Assembly: GCA_945931735.1 (NCBI GenBank) | Contig: CAMEPN010000014.1 | Location: 1-13,831 of the forward strand | Direction: 5' to 3' | Source of the DNA: an uncultured Clostridia bacterium | GTDB lineage: Bacteria > Bacillota > Clostridia > Oscillospirales > Ruminococcaceae | Length of the DNA: 13,831 nt | Shown: piece by piece, positions 13,456 to 13,831 of the stretch | How positions within the stretch are numbered: position 1 is the stretch's first letter | How the letters are laid out: the number at the start of each line of letters is the position of its first letter | Made by a program: the position numbers and the translations under genes | The notes under the pieces: model-generated | What the model was told of the DNA's origin: nothing | The model's input: the letters and a program-made list of their open reading frames with translations, nothing else | The model's database searches: none

Positions 13456-13831
13456 TGGAAAAATATCTTGATACCAAACTTACACCTCAGCAGCGCGCCG
13501 AAGCGCTGACCGACGCGCTAACCGTCACCGAACAGGCGGAGCAGCTAAGATACGACGCTCCCGCCGTTCCCCGCGTCGGGCTTCCCGAATACAACTGGTG
13601 GAACGAGGGGCTTCACGGTGTTGCCCGCGCGGGCACTGCGACCGTTTTTCCGCAGGCAATAGGGCTTGCCGCGATGTTCGACAGGGAGCTTATCCGCCGC
13701 GTCGGAGAGGTCGTTTCGACCGAGGCGCGCGCAATGTACGACTCCGCGTCGCGGCACGGCGACAGGGACATTTACAAGGGGCTTACCCTTTGGGCGCCGA
13801 ACGTCAACATATTCCGCGACCCGCGCTGGGG
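13455..13831 (+). CDS. GH3 family glycoside hydrolase, N-terminal part (runs off window)
   Basis: The 125 visible residues are the start of a GH3 beta-glucosidase/beta-xylosidase domain. They include RYDAPAVPRVGLPEYNWWNE (32-51) followed by GLHGVARAG, then TVFPQAIGLAAMFD, and GLTLWAPNVNIFRDPRWG at the edge. These are strongly conserved in the GH3 barrel near subsite -1; the nucleophile Asp lies beyond the window. There is no signal peptide, so the protein is probably cytoplasmic. ATG 13455 shares its A with the TAA of the chemoreceptor (TAATG). No good Shine-Dalgarno sits at normal distance (AAAGGA is about 25 nt away), so translation probably depends on coupling. A clear GH3, with the substrate undecided between beta-xylosides and beta-glucosides. 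Confidence 0.93.
   Translation, partial: MEKYLDTKLTPQQRAEALTDALTVTEQAEQLRYDAPAVPRVGLPEYNWWNEGLHGVARAGTATVFPQAIGLAAMFDRELIRRVGEVVSTEARAMYDSASRHGDRDIYKGLTLWAPNVNIFRDPRW

Noticed and set aside
1..13831. Mobile elements, CRISPR arrays, tRNA/rRNA genes or phage defence genes
   Set aside because: No transposase or integrase motif, regularly spaced repeat, or tRNA-like cloverleaf was found by eye. The gene content is chromosomal housekeeping, transport and carbohydrate use.

Overview
The window reads as a chromosomal segment of a moderately GC-rich Firmicute, most like a gut Clostridia of the Ruminococcus/Oscillospiraceae type. The reasons are strong AGGAGG-type ribosome binding sites, near-consensus sigma-A promoters, a YtrA-type GntR regulator next to an ABC-2 transporter, an rpmG-secE-nusG-rplK-rplA block, and plant-polysaccharide glycosidases (GH43, GH3). 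The genus is inference. There are 14 protein genes, two cut by the window edges. I see no rRNA, tRNA, insertion sequence, phage gene or CRISPR array.

Layout, left to right. (1) 1-987, minus strand: the N-terminal 329 residues of a PurF-like amidophosphoribosyltransferase whose glutaminase nucleophile is absent. It has its own consensus promoter at 1081-1109. (2) 1148-2620, minus: a cytoplasmic GH43 glycosidase with its own terminator and a palindrome near its promoter. (3) 2748-5185, minus: the rpmG-secE-nusG-rplK-rplA operon, with a perfect TTGACA-17-TATAAT promoter, a possible seven-codon leader ORF, a candidate L1-binding element before rplA, and a terminator after rplA. rplJ and rplL do not follow. 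(4) 5205-5520, minus: a small hydrophilic protein of unknown function whose start codon lies in a 10-bp inverted repeat. (5) 5581-9200, minus: GntR regulator, ABC ATPase and 762-residue ABC permease with overlapping genes, and an operator-like dyad at the promoter. (6) 9233-11207, minus: a double-zinc-ribbon membrane protein and a TPM-domain membrane protein, with promoter and terminator. (7) 11309-13831, plus: a dCache/HAMP chemoreceptor whose stop codon overlaps the start of a GH3 glycosidase that runs off the right edge.

How the genes work together: the rpmG-rplA block is core translation, transcription and secretion. The GntR-ABC cassette looks like a self-regulated export or envelope-stress module. 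The zinc-ribbon/TPM pair looks like a two-gene membrane unit of unknown role. GH43 and GH3 are carbohydrate genes. The joining of GH3 to a chemoreceptor suggests a link between sensing and plant-fibre use. The most unusual points are the PurF-like protein without its catalytic cysteine, the chemoreceptor-GH3 overlap, the candidate L1 control element inside the ribosomal operon, and the hairpin enclosing the start codon of the small unknown gene.
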